Of a stretch of DNA of 64,000 nucleotides, positions 25,547-33,691 are shown one piece after another. The DNA is from Paenibacillus polymyxa. Lineage in GTDB: Bacteria; Bacillota; Bacilli; Paenibacillales; Paenibacillaceae. The translations under genes and the position numbers were made by a program. Positions within the stretch are counted from its first letter, which is position 1. Each line of letters starts with the position of its first letter. The notes under the pieces were generated by a model. The model saw only the letters and a program-made list of their open reading frames with translations, did no database searches and had not been told where the DNA came from. Location of the stretch: assembly GCF_018614975.1 (NCBI RefSeq), contig NZ_JAGGNR010000032.1, forward strand, positions 1 through 64,000, given 5' to 3'.

Positions 25547-27268
25547 ATGTCTTCAATTGAACCAATAGATGAGCCTGTTGTACTGAACCTTGATTCATGG
25601 TCAAAGCTTACTTTGGTGGAGCAAAAAGTGCTTGGTGCAATTTTTCACAAACATGCCGGTCAGCCTTTTTCCTCCCTCCTGCCGCGAGAACAGTGGGCCA
25701 TCGAAGGACTAAGTGTCGCAGAAGCCAAATCTTCATTCGCGAACCTTAGGCAGCAAAGATGGATTGAATCTGTATATAAGAGTTGGGGGGAGCGATTATT
25801 CTATATTCCTGCTTCGCTGATGGAGACATTAACGATTGCTTACGCACAAAGAGTGGGCATAACCATTGAACAGATGGGACAGCATGCTCATGTACTACAG
25901 GAAGGGAAGCCGGATATTGCTGCAGAGCTACTTCATCTGATCGCGTGGATCAAAAGAGAAGGACTTCCTTTAACAGGTAAGGGCACTATACATAAAAAAA
26001 GTGTTCAAAAATTAAGTGTGCTCACGGTGTTATCTTCGACAGACTTTGATGGTTTGAGCATCCAATATGAACATTCGGATTTGTATCAGACCCACGTAGC
26101 AATCCTTCTCGATCTATTGCTCAGTCTGAATCTGGTTCAGAAGTCAGATGGCCGAATTCAGATTGTAGATCATCAACTACAGAGATGGTTGAAGCTCTCG
26201 TGGAGACAGATGCATCAGGAAATATATCAAGCGTGTATGGAAAGATACGGAGAAGCCGAACCCGCACTGCAGCATTTCCGTTATCAATTGGCGGTGCTCG
26301 CTCCAGGAAAGAACATATGGTGCCATATAGAGAATGCGGAGTTGAAACCACGGGTCATGAGCTGGCTCTGCGCACTGGCTGGATGGGGGTATGGTGAAGT
26401 TGGAGAGGATCAGTCGGGAGAGCTGGTATTCCGCTGGCTGATCGAACCGCAGAGCCTTTTATATCGAGAACAAGAGATGGTAAGTGAAACGGAGCCGTGT
26501 GGATTTTACATGCAGCCTGATTTTGAGATGTTGGTGCCACCGGAAGCAGGGCCTGATGTGATCTGGATGGTGGAGCAATGTGCAGTACGGGTGACGCGTG
26601 ATCGGATGTCCATCTATCGAATGACAAGAGAACGATTCGTTTCGGCCTTAGCCAGAGGGTATGGATTACATGAAATGATGGAGTTTCTGGATCAATATGC
26701 TCTGACAGGCATCCCGGAGAATGTACGTATTGCGTTGGAAGATTGGGGAAGGGAGACGGATGCTGCACCGTTGACTGTAGAACAGAAGATGGAGGCAACG
26801 GAGGCAAGTAGAGGTTCCGAAGATGATCCGAAGTTATTAGAAAAAGATGTGTTGACCGGTGTATATCCTCCTTCTTTCTACACACCCGATAATAAAGGTC
26901 TGGTTGATGTCCCTGCATTTCTGCATGGGTTGGAGCGTGATCATTCTGTCATTGAGAAGAAGTTCTCTCTGTTGGGGTTTGAGGAGATACCGGAGACCTG
27001 GTACAAGGAGTGGCGTCGATATCATAGTTCAACCGCACGACAGATTGCTGCCAAAGCCATTGAGTGGCAGACCAAGCTGGGGATTCAACAGGAAAATCGT
27101 ACGCAATACCTCATTCCACATCAGGTAGAAGGTCATGAACAATGGACTTTAAGCGGTTGGTGCATGCTGGATTCAAGTGAACATGCAGCAGAGACGGAAT
27201 GGCGTACATTCTCCCCGTCAGAGTGGGATACAATGCGTCTTATCCTGCCAGATGATGTCATAACCTGA
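25547..27268 (+). CDS. Helicase-associated protein with XPB N-terminal-like domain
   Basis: The 573-residue product has no helicase motor motifs. Its middle part (about residues 330-430), FYMQPDFEMLVPPEAGPDVIWMVEQCAV followed by YRMTRERFVSALARGYGLHEMMEFLDQY, has the pattern of the XPB N-terminal/Helicase_C_3 domain also found at the front of the neighbouring helicase. The N-terminal part looks like winged-helix repeats (LTLVEQKVLGAIF...; LLDLLLSLNLVQKSDGRIQI). A similar helicase-associated protein accompanies XPB in actinobacteria, as I recall. Start 25547 is chosen because GAGGAGGG lies at 25531-25538; the frame is open back to 25478, overlapping the helicase. A regulatory or DNA-binding partner role is inferred. 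Confidence 0.8.
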   Translation: MSSIEPIDEPVVLNLDSWSKLTLVEQKVLGAIFHKHAGQPFSSLLPREQWAIEGLSVAEAKSSFANLRQQRWIESVYKSWGERLFYIPASLMETLTIAYAQRVGITIEQMGQHAHVLQEGKPDIAAELLHLIAWIKREGLPLTGKGTIHKKSVQKLSVLTVLSSTDFDGLSIQYEHSDLYQTHVAILLDLLLSLNLVQKSDGRIQIVDHQLQRWLKLSWRQMHQEIYQACMERYGEAEPALQHFRYQLAVLAPGKNIWCHIENAELKPRVMSWLCALAGWGYGEVGEDQSGELVFRWLIEPQSLLYREQEMVSETEPCGFYMQPDFEMLVPPEAGPDVIWMVEQCAVRVTRDRMSIYRMTRERFVSALARGYGLHEMMEFLDQYALTGIPENVRIALEDWGRETDAAPLTVEQKMEATEASRGSEDDPKLLEKDVLTGVYPPSFYTPDNKGLVDVPAFLHGLERDHSVIEKKFSLLGFEEIPETWYKEWRRYHSSTARQIAAKAIEWQTKLGIQQENRTQYLIPHQVEGHEQWTLSGWCMLDSSEHAAETEWRTFSPSEWDTMRLILPDDVIT

Positions 27269-27420
27269 CTATTTCACGTGAATATTAGGTTGAAAGGCGA
27301 ATTTTCGAGTTCTCCCTATTTCTAATTGCAGGAAAAACTCTTCTTAACTATTCATGGATATGCTATGATGAGATAGTCTACGTTAAGTAGAACTTTATAT
27401 ATAGATAGGATGAATATTTC

Positions 27421-27858
27421 ATGAGCGTAGCGGAAATGAACACGGTCGATATGGCCCAAGTGTTAACGGGCGCATATGAACTGGGCGACATGATTAACCA
27501 ATCTGCCGAAGTATCGGATTATTTATATTGGAAGCAGCAAGTCGAGACTACACCTGAGATTCAGATGGGGATTCGTAAGCTGAATGCCAAGAAGGAATTG
27601 TTTGAAGAAACACAGCGTTTCGGTCATTTTCACCCGGATTATCATGCAGCAAAAGACCAGGTGAAGGCGCTGGAACAGGAGTTGGAAAATTTCGAGGCGG
27701 TAATCCGCTTCAAACAGGCAGAGAAGTCCCTGGATGATATGTTATTCCAGATGTCAGAGACCATTGCATTTGCAGTGTCAACGACCATTAAGGTACCAAG
27801 CAATGACCCGAATCCGAAGGGCGGCTGTGGTAGTGGCGGCAAGTGTGGTTGCAGTTAA
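27421..27858 (+). CDS. ylbF: YlbF/RicF family protein
   Basis: The 145-residue product is a YlbF (RicF) family helical protein. In B. subtilis RicF forms the Y complex with YmcA (RicA) and YaaT (RicT), which stimulates RNase Y processing of mRNAs and affects competence, biofilm formation and sporulation. The C-terminal GGCGSGGKCGCS tail is the cysteine cluster reported to help ligate a [4Fe-4S] cluster in that complex. The helical region carries QVKALEQELENFEAVIRFKQAEKSLDD. ylbG follows 27 bases later, the same order as in Bacillus, so co-transcription is likely. Confidence 0.93.
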   Translation: MSVAEMNTVDMAQVLTGAYELGDMINQSAEVSDYLYWKQQVETTPEIQMGIRKLNAKKELFEETQRFGHFHPDYHAAKDQVKALEQELENFEAVIRFKQAEKSLDDMLFQMSETIAFAVSTTIKVPSNDPNPKGGCGSGGKCGCS

Positions 27859-27885
27859 GTAATCATTATAGAAGGGCGGGGAACG

Positions 27886-28152
27886 ATGATGTTTGCGGAA
27901 AGGACAGGATTCATTATTTGGGTTAGTGATTTGAAGGCTGCCCGTAATCTCGAAAAATATGGCACCGTGCATTATATCTCCCGCCGTATGCATTATGTAG
28001 TCATGTATGTTAATGCAGAACGGGCAGAAGATACGATGAAAAATGTGAAGCGACTTTCCTATGTGCGCAAGATCGAACGCTCGTATCGTAATGAGATCAA
28101 AACCGAGTATGCCAGCAAAACGATGGACAAAACGAGCTTTTACGGAATATAG
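27886..28152 (+). CDS. ylbG: YlbG family protein (DUF2129)
   Basis: The 88-residue product matches YlbG, a small cytoplasmic protein conserved beside ylbF in Bacillales. Features are RTGFIIWVSDLKAARNLEKYG, ISRRMHYVVMYVN and the VKRLSYVRKIERSYR segment. Function is unknown; the constant pairing with ylbF suggests a link to RNA processing but this is inference. Two adjacent ATG codons (27886 and 27889) follow GAAGGGCGGGG, and either may be used. Confidence 0.9.
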   Translation: MMFAERTGFIIWVSDLKAARNLEKYGTVHYISRRMHYVVMYVNAERAEDTMKNVKRLSYVRKIERSYRNEIKTEYASKTMDKTSFYGI

Positions 28153-28317
28153 ACGAGAAACTGGAGGGACCCTGTGGGGTCGCTCTTTTCTTGAATTATG
28201 CACAAATTGGCTATTGTGAAAAAAAGTTAAACTTACGCCTTGAGGTTGCGGGACTAATGTTGTAATATATTTGGTAATAAATAGATAGAAAGTCCTATCT
28301 GGTGGAGAGTGATTCCC

Positions 28318-28755
28318 ATGCGTGATAAGGTGATGCAACGTTGGAGCACCTACGAGCCGTTTTTCGTGGCTCTTGGAGACAAGAAAGTGGCCGACATCGT
28401 CATTACCCATCATGCCAAGATGCGGTATGCAGACCGTATTGAGCCTGCACGTAGTGATGATGACCATATTGCGGCGTGGTTATGGGAGTGTCTGAAGCAG
28501 GACCGTATAACACCATACTACCGTAATGAACAGGACGTCTACCTGATTGATGAGGATCTGGTGGTGGTCGCCGAATTTTCCGAACTTGAAGGAGAATATG
28601 ATATTGCGGGCAACCCGTTGCACAAAATGATTGTAGTTACGTTTCTGGGACGTATGTCGGAGACCATTGAATTAAGGGACCTGAAGTCATACTATTCATG
28701 GTTAAGACATTCAAGAAGAATGACGTTGGTCAAAAATAGCCGCAAGCATAAGTAA
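28318..28755 (+). CDS. Conserved protein of unknown function
   Basis: The 145-residue product has an N-terminal segment, then ITHHAKMRYADRIEP and a later VYLIDEDLVVVAEF...MIVVTFLGR strand pair, ending in a basic tail (RHSRRMTLVKNSRKHK). The H-A-x-x-R-x-x-x-R pattern followed by beta strands loosely recalls DUF4258/BrnT-like proteins, but I would not assign the family. No antitoxin-like gene is next to it. ATG 28318 follows GGTGGAGAG at 28301-28308 and is preferred to the GTG at 28309. It is a single gene between ylbG and a terminator. Confidence 0.7.
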   Translation: MRDKVMQRWSTYEPFFVALGDKKVADIVITHHAKMRYADRIEPARSDDDHIAAWLWECLKQDRITPYYRNEQDVYLIDEDLVVVAEFSELEGEYDIAGNPLHKMIVVTFLGRMSETIELRDLKSYYSWLRHSRRMTLVKNSRKHK

Positions 28756-28800
28756 GCCTGGTAGATTCAATATGTTGAAATCATAGATTCAAGTATTATC

Positions 28801-28828
28801 GCATGCAGACAAGCTGCATGCTTTTTTT
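28801..28828 (+). terminator. Terminator before the LysR gene
   Basis: GCATGCAG pairs with CTGCATGC around ACAAG, followed by seven T residues. Confidence 0.85.
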
Positions 28829-28886
28829 GTTGCCAAACGGGAAATCGGCTACAATGTAGAGAGTGTAATCGAAGAGGGGCGAAGAT

Positions 28887-29810
28887 ATGAATTTTCACCA
28901 ATTGCATATTTTTTATACGGTAGCAGAGAAGGGGAGTTTCTCGGCTGCTGCACAAGCATTACATATGACTCAACCGGCAGTAACGATGCAGATTCAATCA
29001 TTGGAGGACTATTTTGGTACCAAGTTACTGCATCGTTCCACCAAAAAAATAGAATTATCCGAGGCTGGCCGAACTTTATTACCTCATGCGAAACGGAGTG
29101 TAGAGTTGGTCAGACAGACGGATGAAGCGATGTCGGCGTTTACCCAGATGTTACAAGGCAGACTCCAGCTGGGAGCCAGCTTAACGATCGGAGAATATGT
29201 GCTTCCACGCATGCTCGGACCATTTGCACTTCAATATCCGGATATTTCCATCGTCATGAAAGTGATGAATACAACGCAAATTATGGATGATATATTGAAG
29301 CACCAGCTTAATTTTGGTCTGATTGAAGCGCCAGTGCACCACCCGGACATGATTGTAGAGCCTGTCATGCAGGACGAGTTGAAACTGATTGTACCTGCCG
29401 GGCATGATCTGGCTAAGCGTAGCAAAGTGAATATTGAAGATGTAATGAATTATCCCTTTGTGCTGCGTGAGAAGGGCTCGGGTACTCGTCAGGTGATGGA
29501 AGACCAATTGCAAAAGAAAAAGATTGATCCACAGAATATGAATGTTGTGATGGAACTTGGCAGTACAGGAGCGGTAAAATCGGCCGTAGAGGCAGGGGTA
29601 GGCATTACGATGTTATCTCCTTCTTCGGTGCAGCATGAACTGGCTCTGGGACTTGTTCATATTGTGGATATCCGCGGACTCGAATTCAAACGGCAGTTCT
29701 ATGCCATCCATCTAAAATCGTCCTTGTTGCCCCTGTCAGCAGTCGCTTTCCTCAACTATCTGCGTCAACAGGAGCAACTTGAGCCGGAACACAAGACGGG
29801 GAAGGCATAA
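28887..29810 (+). CDS. LysR family transcriptional regulator (CysL/CysB-like)
   Basis: A 307-residue LysR-type regulator. The N-terminal winged helix-turn-helix reads FSAAAQALHMTQPAVTMQIQSLEDYFG, and the C-terminal effector domain contains GASLTIGEYVLPRML and LREKGSGTRQVMEDQL. The latter signature resembles the CysL (YwfK) and YeiE group, which senses sulfur or related small anions, but the inducer cannot be inferred. No divergent target gene is adjacent: the upstream neighbour ends in a terminator, and a PHP phosphoesterase gene follows 65 bases downstream in the same direction. Confidence 0.9.
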   Translation: MNFHQLHIFYTVAEKGSFSAAAQALHMTQPAVTMQIQSLEDYFGTKLLHRSTKKIELSEAGRTLLPHAKRSVELVRQTDEAMSAFTQMLQGRLQLGASLTIGEYVLPRMLGPFALQYPDISIVMKVMNTTQIMDDILKHQLNFGLIEAPVHHPDMIVEPVMQDELKLIVPAGHDLAKRSKVNIEDVMNYPFVLREKGSGTRQVMEDQLQKKKIDPQNMNVVMELGSTGAVKSAVEAGVGITMLSPSSVQHELALGLVHIVDIRGLEFKRQFYAIHLKSSLLPLSAVAFLNYLRQQEQLEPEHKTGKA

Positions 29811-29875
29811 TAGCTGGCAACATCAATGATAGATAAGATTTAATCATAAAATTTCACACAAAGGAGCTGTTGTTC

Positions 29876-30745
29876 ATGAATCAGCGCCAAGGACGCTGTG
29901 ATCTTCATACGCATAGTCAGGCTTCCGATGGAATGCAGCCACCTGCTGATAATGTGAAGCTTGCCAAACAAAAAGGGCTATCTGCGGTTGCTCTAACGGA
30001 CCATGATACAGTAGCTGGTGTAGCGGAAGCACAGCAAGCGGGACAAGAGTACGGTATTGATGTTGTTGCCGGAGTGGAGATCAGCACACGGGCTGGTGGG
30101 AAAGATATTCATGTGCTCGGGTATTATGTGAATACAGAGGATGAGCAATTCCTGCAACGGTTGCGCGGATTACGGGAAGCACGAGATGAGCGGAATCATC
30201 TGATTATCGCCAAGCTCCAAGAACTCGGACTTGATATAAGCTGGCAGGAGGTACTGGATGAGCTGGGACGACCGTTAGAGCCGGATGAGAGTATTGGCAG
30301 ACCTCATATGGCTGATGTGCTGGTGAAAAAAGGTTACGCTGTTGACATGCGTGATGCATTTGATCAGTATCTTGCTGAAGGCAAGCCTGGCTTCGTATCT
30401 GTACCACGAGTTGCACCCGAGGATGCGTGCGAGTGGATCAGGGCCGCAGGTGGAGCCGCTGTGATTGCCCATCCGGGTCTCTATAATGATGATGAATTGG
30501 TACGACGTATCATCGAAGACTCTCATCCAGATGGCATTGAGGTGTTTCATTCGGACCATGGCCCGGAAGAGGAACGCAGGTATGGTGAGCTGGCCAAGGA
30601 ATACCACCTCATTGAAACAGGTGGATCTGATTATCATGGCAAACGGCAAGGTGTTGTTTTCCACGGAGATCTGGGTAGCACAACCGTAACGGTTGATGTG
30701 TTGGAAAGGCTGAAGGCAGCTGCTTCACAGCAAAAAGGAGAGTAA
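29876..30745 (+). CDS. PHP domain phosphoesterase (RNase AM/TrpH-like)
   Basis: A 289-residue PHP-superfamily metallophosphoesterase resembling E. coli YciV (RNase AM), which removes phosphate from 3',5'-bisphosphonucleotides and trims short RNA 5' ends. PHP metal motifs are present in order: DLHTHSQASDG, ALTDHDTVAG, GVEIST, GRPHMA, VIAHPGLY, EVFHSDHGPEE and GSDYHG. AAAGGAG precedes the ATG; a TTG two codons earlier is less likely. It ends in a strong terminator. Confidence 0.9.
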   Translation: MNQRQGRCDLHTHSQASDGMQPPADNVKLAKQKGLSAVALTDHDTVAGVAEAQQAGQEYGIDVVAGVEISTRAGGKDIHVLGYYVNTEDEQFLQRLRGLREARDERNHLIIAKLQELGLDISWQEVLDELGRPLEPDESIGRPHMADVLVKKGYAVDMRDAFDQYLAEGKPGFVSVPRVAPEDACEWIRAAGGAAVIAHPGLYNDDELVRRIIEDSHPDGIEVFHSDHGPEEERRYGELAKEYHLIETGGSDYHGKRQGVVFHGDLGSTTVTVDVLERLKAAASQQKGE

Positions 30746-30818
30746 GCGAGACGTTGCAACGCTGTATCTGACTATAATAGATTCTGTATTACTGGATACA
30801 TGTTAGATCGAAGGAGTA

Positions 30819-30872
30819 AAGGACATGCAAGCATGATAGGGCTGAACCTTCATGTTTGCTGTCCTTTTTTTT
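30819..30872 (+). terminator. Terminator of the PHP phosphoesterase gene
   Basis: A long stem GGACATGCAAGCATGA/TCATGTTTGCTGTCC (with few mismatches) is followed by eight T residues. Confidence 0.9.
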
Positions 30873-30886
30873 GTACTCAAAAGAGT

Positions 30887-31333
30887 CTACGTAATGGAAT
30901 AGTTTACCCAAGTGCCACGTGTAGCCCCGAGATGTTCGAATAATTGCTGTGCCCGCTCATTGGTCACTGCTGTGATCCAAGACATATATGCACATCCATG
31001 GTCACGCGTATATTGCTGACAGTGTGCAAATAATTTAGCTTCTGCTTCGCCCTCTCTGAATGTTTCCGTAACAAATAGGTCATTCATGATGGCGATACGC
31101 TCTGCTTTCATCGTGCTGTATGTAAAGAACAGGGTGGAAAATCCGATAAGCTTCCCATCCTCTTCTGCCACGAATTGCGCACCGATCTGCTGATTAAGCA
31201 GGTTGTTGATTAAAAGCTGGATGGATTGATCACCAGGCCAGGGGTTGTTGTAGAATCCCACCACATAGTCATGCATTAATGCCATCAGGGGTTTCAGATC
31301 ATCAGGTTGAGTTTCTCTGATATGTATGGTCAT
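30887..31333 (-). CDS. GNAT family N-acetyltransferase
   Basis: A 148-residue GNAT acetyltransferase with the fold's order of segments: an N-terminal HIRETQPDDLKPLMALM, the central FVAEEDGKLIGFSTLFF strand, the acetyl-CoA region INDLFVTETFREGEAEAKLF and the C-terminal WITAVTNERAQQLFEHLGA. The usual Q/RxxGxG/A loop is replaced by REGEAE, a weak version. The substrate is unknown. It lies downstream of rqcH on the same strand but is separated by a terminator and repeat copy C. The last codons read NYSIT. Confidence 0.85.
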   Translation of the reverse strand: MTIHIRETQPDDLKPLMALMHDYVVGFYNNPWPGDQSIQLLINNLLNQQIGAQFVAEEDGKLIGFSTLFFTYSTMKAERIAIMNDLFVTETFREGEAEAKLFAHCQQYTRDHGCAYMSWITAVTNERAQQLFEHLGATRGTWVNYSIT

Positions 31334-31461
31334 GGTACACTTCCTTAACAGTAGTTTTATTTGTGATAATTGAATTATTATACATTAATACGCATTAATA
31401 TTCAAAAAACGATAAATAAGATGAACTTTACATTAGTATTGAAACAATTTGATGAATCCAC

Positions 31462-31494
31462 AAAAATCCCCTGAACCGTTATGGTCAGGGGATT
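31462..31494 (-). terminator. rqcH terminator
   Basis: AATCCCCTGA and TCAGGGGATT are perfect complements 10 bases apart, followed on the minus strand by TTTGTGG. Confidence 0.8.
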
Positions 31495-31521
31495 CTGTCT
31501 GTTTTTGTTACCGTTACATCT

Positions 31522-31560
31522 CTATATAAGTGTAAATAATCCTTAGTTCAACTTATATAG
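31522..31560. repeat. Dispersed palindromic element, minimal copy C
   Basis: CTATATAAGT (31522-31531) and ACTTATATAG (31551-31560) are perfect inverted repeats around 19 bases. TTAGTTCAACTTATATAGC (31543-31561) is identical to the right end of copy A (18814-18832). It looks like the two ends of the element with the interior removed. It lies directly after the rqcH stop codon and before the rqcH terminator. Confidence 0.75.
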
Positions 31561-31562
31561 CC

Positions 31563-33335
31563 TTATCCATTTTTAATCGTGGATGGCAAACTCTTGATCA
31601 ATTCATCATTTGGCGTGACAAACAAGGTCTTCTGATGATCATAGATGACAAAACCTGGCTTCGCACCACTTGGTTTGCGTACATGACGGATAAACGTGTA
31701 ATCCACAGGCACACTGCTGGACTCCTTGGCTTGGCTGAAATAGGCAGCAAGCTGTGCTGCTTCTTCCAATGTAGCTTCACCAAAGTCCGTACTGCGAATA
31801 ACGACATGTGAACCTGGAATGTCTTTGGTATGCAGCCAAGTGTCGTTGGAAGAAGCGAGACGGTTGGTCACATACTCATTTTGCAGGTTGTTTTTGCCCA
31901 CAAGAATATCAATTCCCTCGGAGGAGGTGAACTGATGTACGGTCGGACGGTCACTTTTTTTCTTCTTTTTACCCTTTTTATTGCGGTCACGAAGGTATCC
32001 TTGCTGCACAAGCTCGTCCCGTATTTCCTCAATATCGTTCATGGATGCAATGGACAGCTGCTGCAACAGGTTATCGAGATAGTTAATTTCGTCTTTGGTT
32101 TTGCCAAGCTGCTCATGAATGACAGCCAGACTGTTCTTGTATTTGTTATATCGCTTGAAATAACGTTGTGCGTTGTCAGACGGTGTGAGCAGTGGATCAA
32201 GCTGAATGGTAATGTTGGCTTGCTCTTCATCGTAGAAGTTCACAAGCTCCACGCTTTTGTCCCCTTTGTGGACCTGATGCAGGGAGGCAAACAGCAACTC
32301 ACCCCATAGTCTGAACTTGTCCGCATCGTCCGCTTCCAGCAGATCCTTGTTCAGGTTGTCCAGCTTTTTGATGTTTTTGCTTCGCTCATTCTGCAGGAAA
32401 CGGAGCAGATCACTTACTCTCTGTTTAACCGTGTCCCGTTCAGCCTTGTCTCCGTAATAATCTTCCATGCATTTGCTCATCGTGTCATAGGTTTTCTCCA
32501 ACTCCTGAATGCTCTCAAGATGAACGGCGGAGAAAATCATTTTGCCTTTGGCGTTCATTCCGGTTACAGGCGTGTAGATATGATCTCTGACAGGTCCCAT
32601 CACGGCTTCAAAAGCGTTCCAGAGTGCACCAGCCTCAACTCGGCTCTCACCCTCCACCACAGCCTGAGTGCTCACTGTGCCTTCAGCAGCAATCCCACGA
32701 GCAGCAATCTCTCCCGCAATTAACGGGCTAAGACCGCTAAAGGAGTTCACAAGCCAGCGTGATGCCTCTTCCTCAGCGGCATGATAGCTGTCCTCGAATG
32801 CTGTACGACTCACTTCGAGTGGATTACTTTTATGTTGCTCGGGTGGGGCAGTATACGCGAATCCAGGCATGATGACCCGGTAGCTGCTGATGGAAGGAGT
32901 CACATGATGAATGCCATCCAGAATCGTTCCAGTTACAGGATCAAGCAAAATAATGTTACTGTGACGCCCCATCAATTCAATGATGATCCGTTTAAGCGAT
33001 ACATCCCCCAGTTCGTCGCGCTGGCGCACATTGATGTGGATAATACGCTCCATGCCAATCTGACGGATCTCCTCAATGATGGCACCTTCACAGTGCTTGC
33101 GGAGCAACATGCAGAACATGGGTGCTTCCGTAGGGTTAAGGAATGTCTTTTCCGTAAAATGCACCCGGGGGTATGTTGGGCTTGCCGAAACAAGCAATTT
33201 ACTATTTCCGCGCTGAGCACGCAGGGTGAGAACTACGTCATGGCCATTCGGCTGATGGATTTTGCTGATACGTCCACCTATACAGCCTTGCAGTTCATGA
33301 ACAATGGCCCGTGTTACGATGCCGTCCAATGCCAT
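31563..33335 (-). CDS. rqcH: Rqc2 homologue RqcH (NFACT family)
   Basis: RqcH binds stalled 50S-peptidyl-tRNA complexes and adds C-terminal alanine tails that mark the nascent chain for degradation. The 590-residue product has the NFACT-N domain (MALDGIVTRAIVHELQGCIGGRISKIHQP, YPRVHFTE, MGRHSNIIL), a long central coiled-coil/helix-hairpin segment (about 270-440), a Lys-rich linker (KKGKKKKKSD) and a C-terminal NFACT-R domain (NDTWLHTKDIPGSHVVIR). ATG 33335 is preferred over the GTG at 33344, which lies too close to GAGAGG. It is the homologue of B. subtilis yloA and starts the conserved block, divergent from the P-type ATPase gene. Confidence 0.94.
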   Translation of the reverse strand: MALDGIVTRAIVHELQGCIGGRISKIHQPNGHDVVLTLRAQRGNSKLLVSASPTYPRVHFTEKTFLNPTEAPMFCMLLRKHCEGAIIEEIRQIGMERIIHINVRQRDELGDVSLKRIIIELMGRHSNIILLDPVTGTILDGIHHVTPSISSYRVIMPGFAYTAPPEQHKSNPLEVSRTAFEDSYHAAEEEASRWLVNSFSGLSPLIAGEIAARGIAAEGTVSTQAVVEGESRVEAGALWNAFEAVMGPVRDHIYTPVTGMNAKGKMIFSAVHLESIQELEKTYDTMSKCMEDYYGDKAERDTVKQRVSDLLRFLQNERSKNIKKLDNLNKDLLEADDADKFRLWGELLFASLHQVHKGDKSVELVNFYDEEQANITIQLDPLLTPSDNAQRYFKRYNKYKNSLAVIHEQLGKTKDEINYLDNLLQQLSIASMNDIEEIRDELVQQGYLRDRNKKGKKKKKSDRPTVHQFTSSEGIDILVGKNNLQNEYVTNRLASSNDTWLHTKDIPGSHVVIRSTDFGEATLEEAAQLAAYFSQAKESSSVPVDYTFIRHVRKPSGAKPGFVIYDHQKTLFVTPNDELIKSLPSTIKNG

Positions 33336-33691
33336 TTTTTCCACTTCCTCTCTCTATCAAGCATCTGCATTTATCATGCCAAATGCTTCATCTATATAAC
33401 TGAAACGTGCAACCAGGTATGTAAAAAAAACAGGACTGGCTGCAAATTTATTGTTGCTTGCCTGTTGAACGCTGGAATCGGTACTGCGCAGAACATCGCA
33501 GACTTTTATTTTAGCCTATTCTGTCCATCAGGGAAAGGATTCACCTTCCGGGTGCTAATCACAGACCTGTCCGAATACATATAGAGCAGGTAGTTTGTCC
33601 GGCATAGTGTACAGCCTGTCGACCAGCACGCCGGTGAAACATGTGAGCTTATTTAGCAGATGAAAAACAGACTGGGAGGGAAACTTGAAGC
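33336..33691. other. Divergent rqcH/ATPase intergenic region, no gene seen
   Basis: This 356-bp gap between two divergent genes must hold both promoters. I see no convincing ORF, no terminator and no riboswitch class that I recognise, including the manganese-responsive yybP-ykoY type often linked to P-type ATPases. A good ribosome binding site (GGGAGGG) lies just before 33692. Confidence 0.6.

Noticed and set aside
33336-33691. Mn2+ (yybP-ykoY) riboswitch ahead of the P-type ATPase
   Set aside because: The conserved loop sequences of that class were looked for and not found on either strand.
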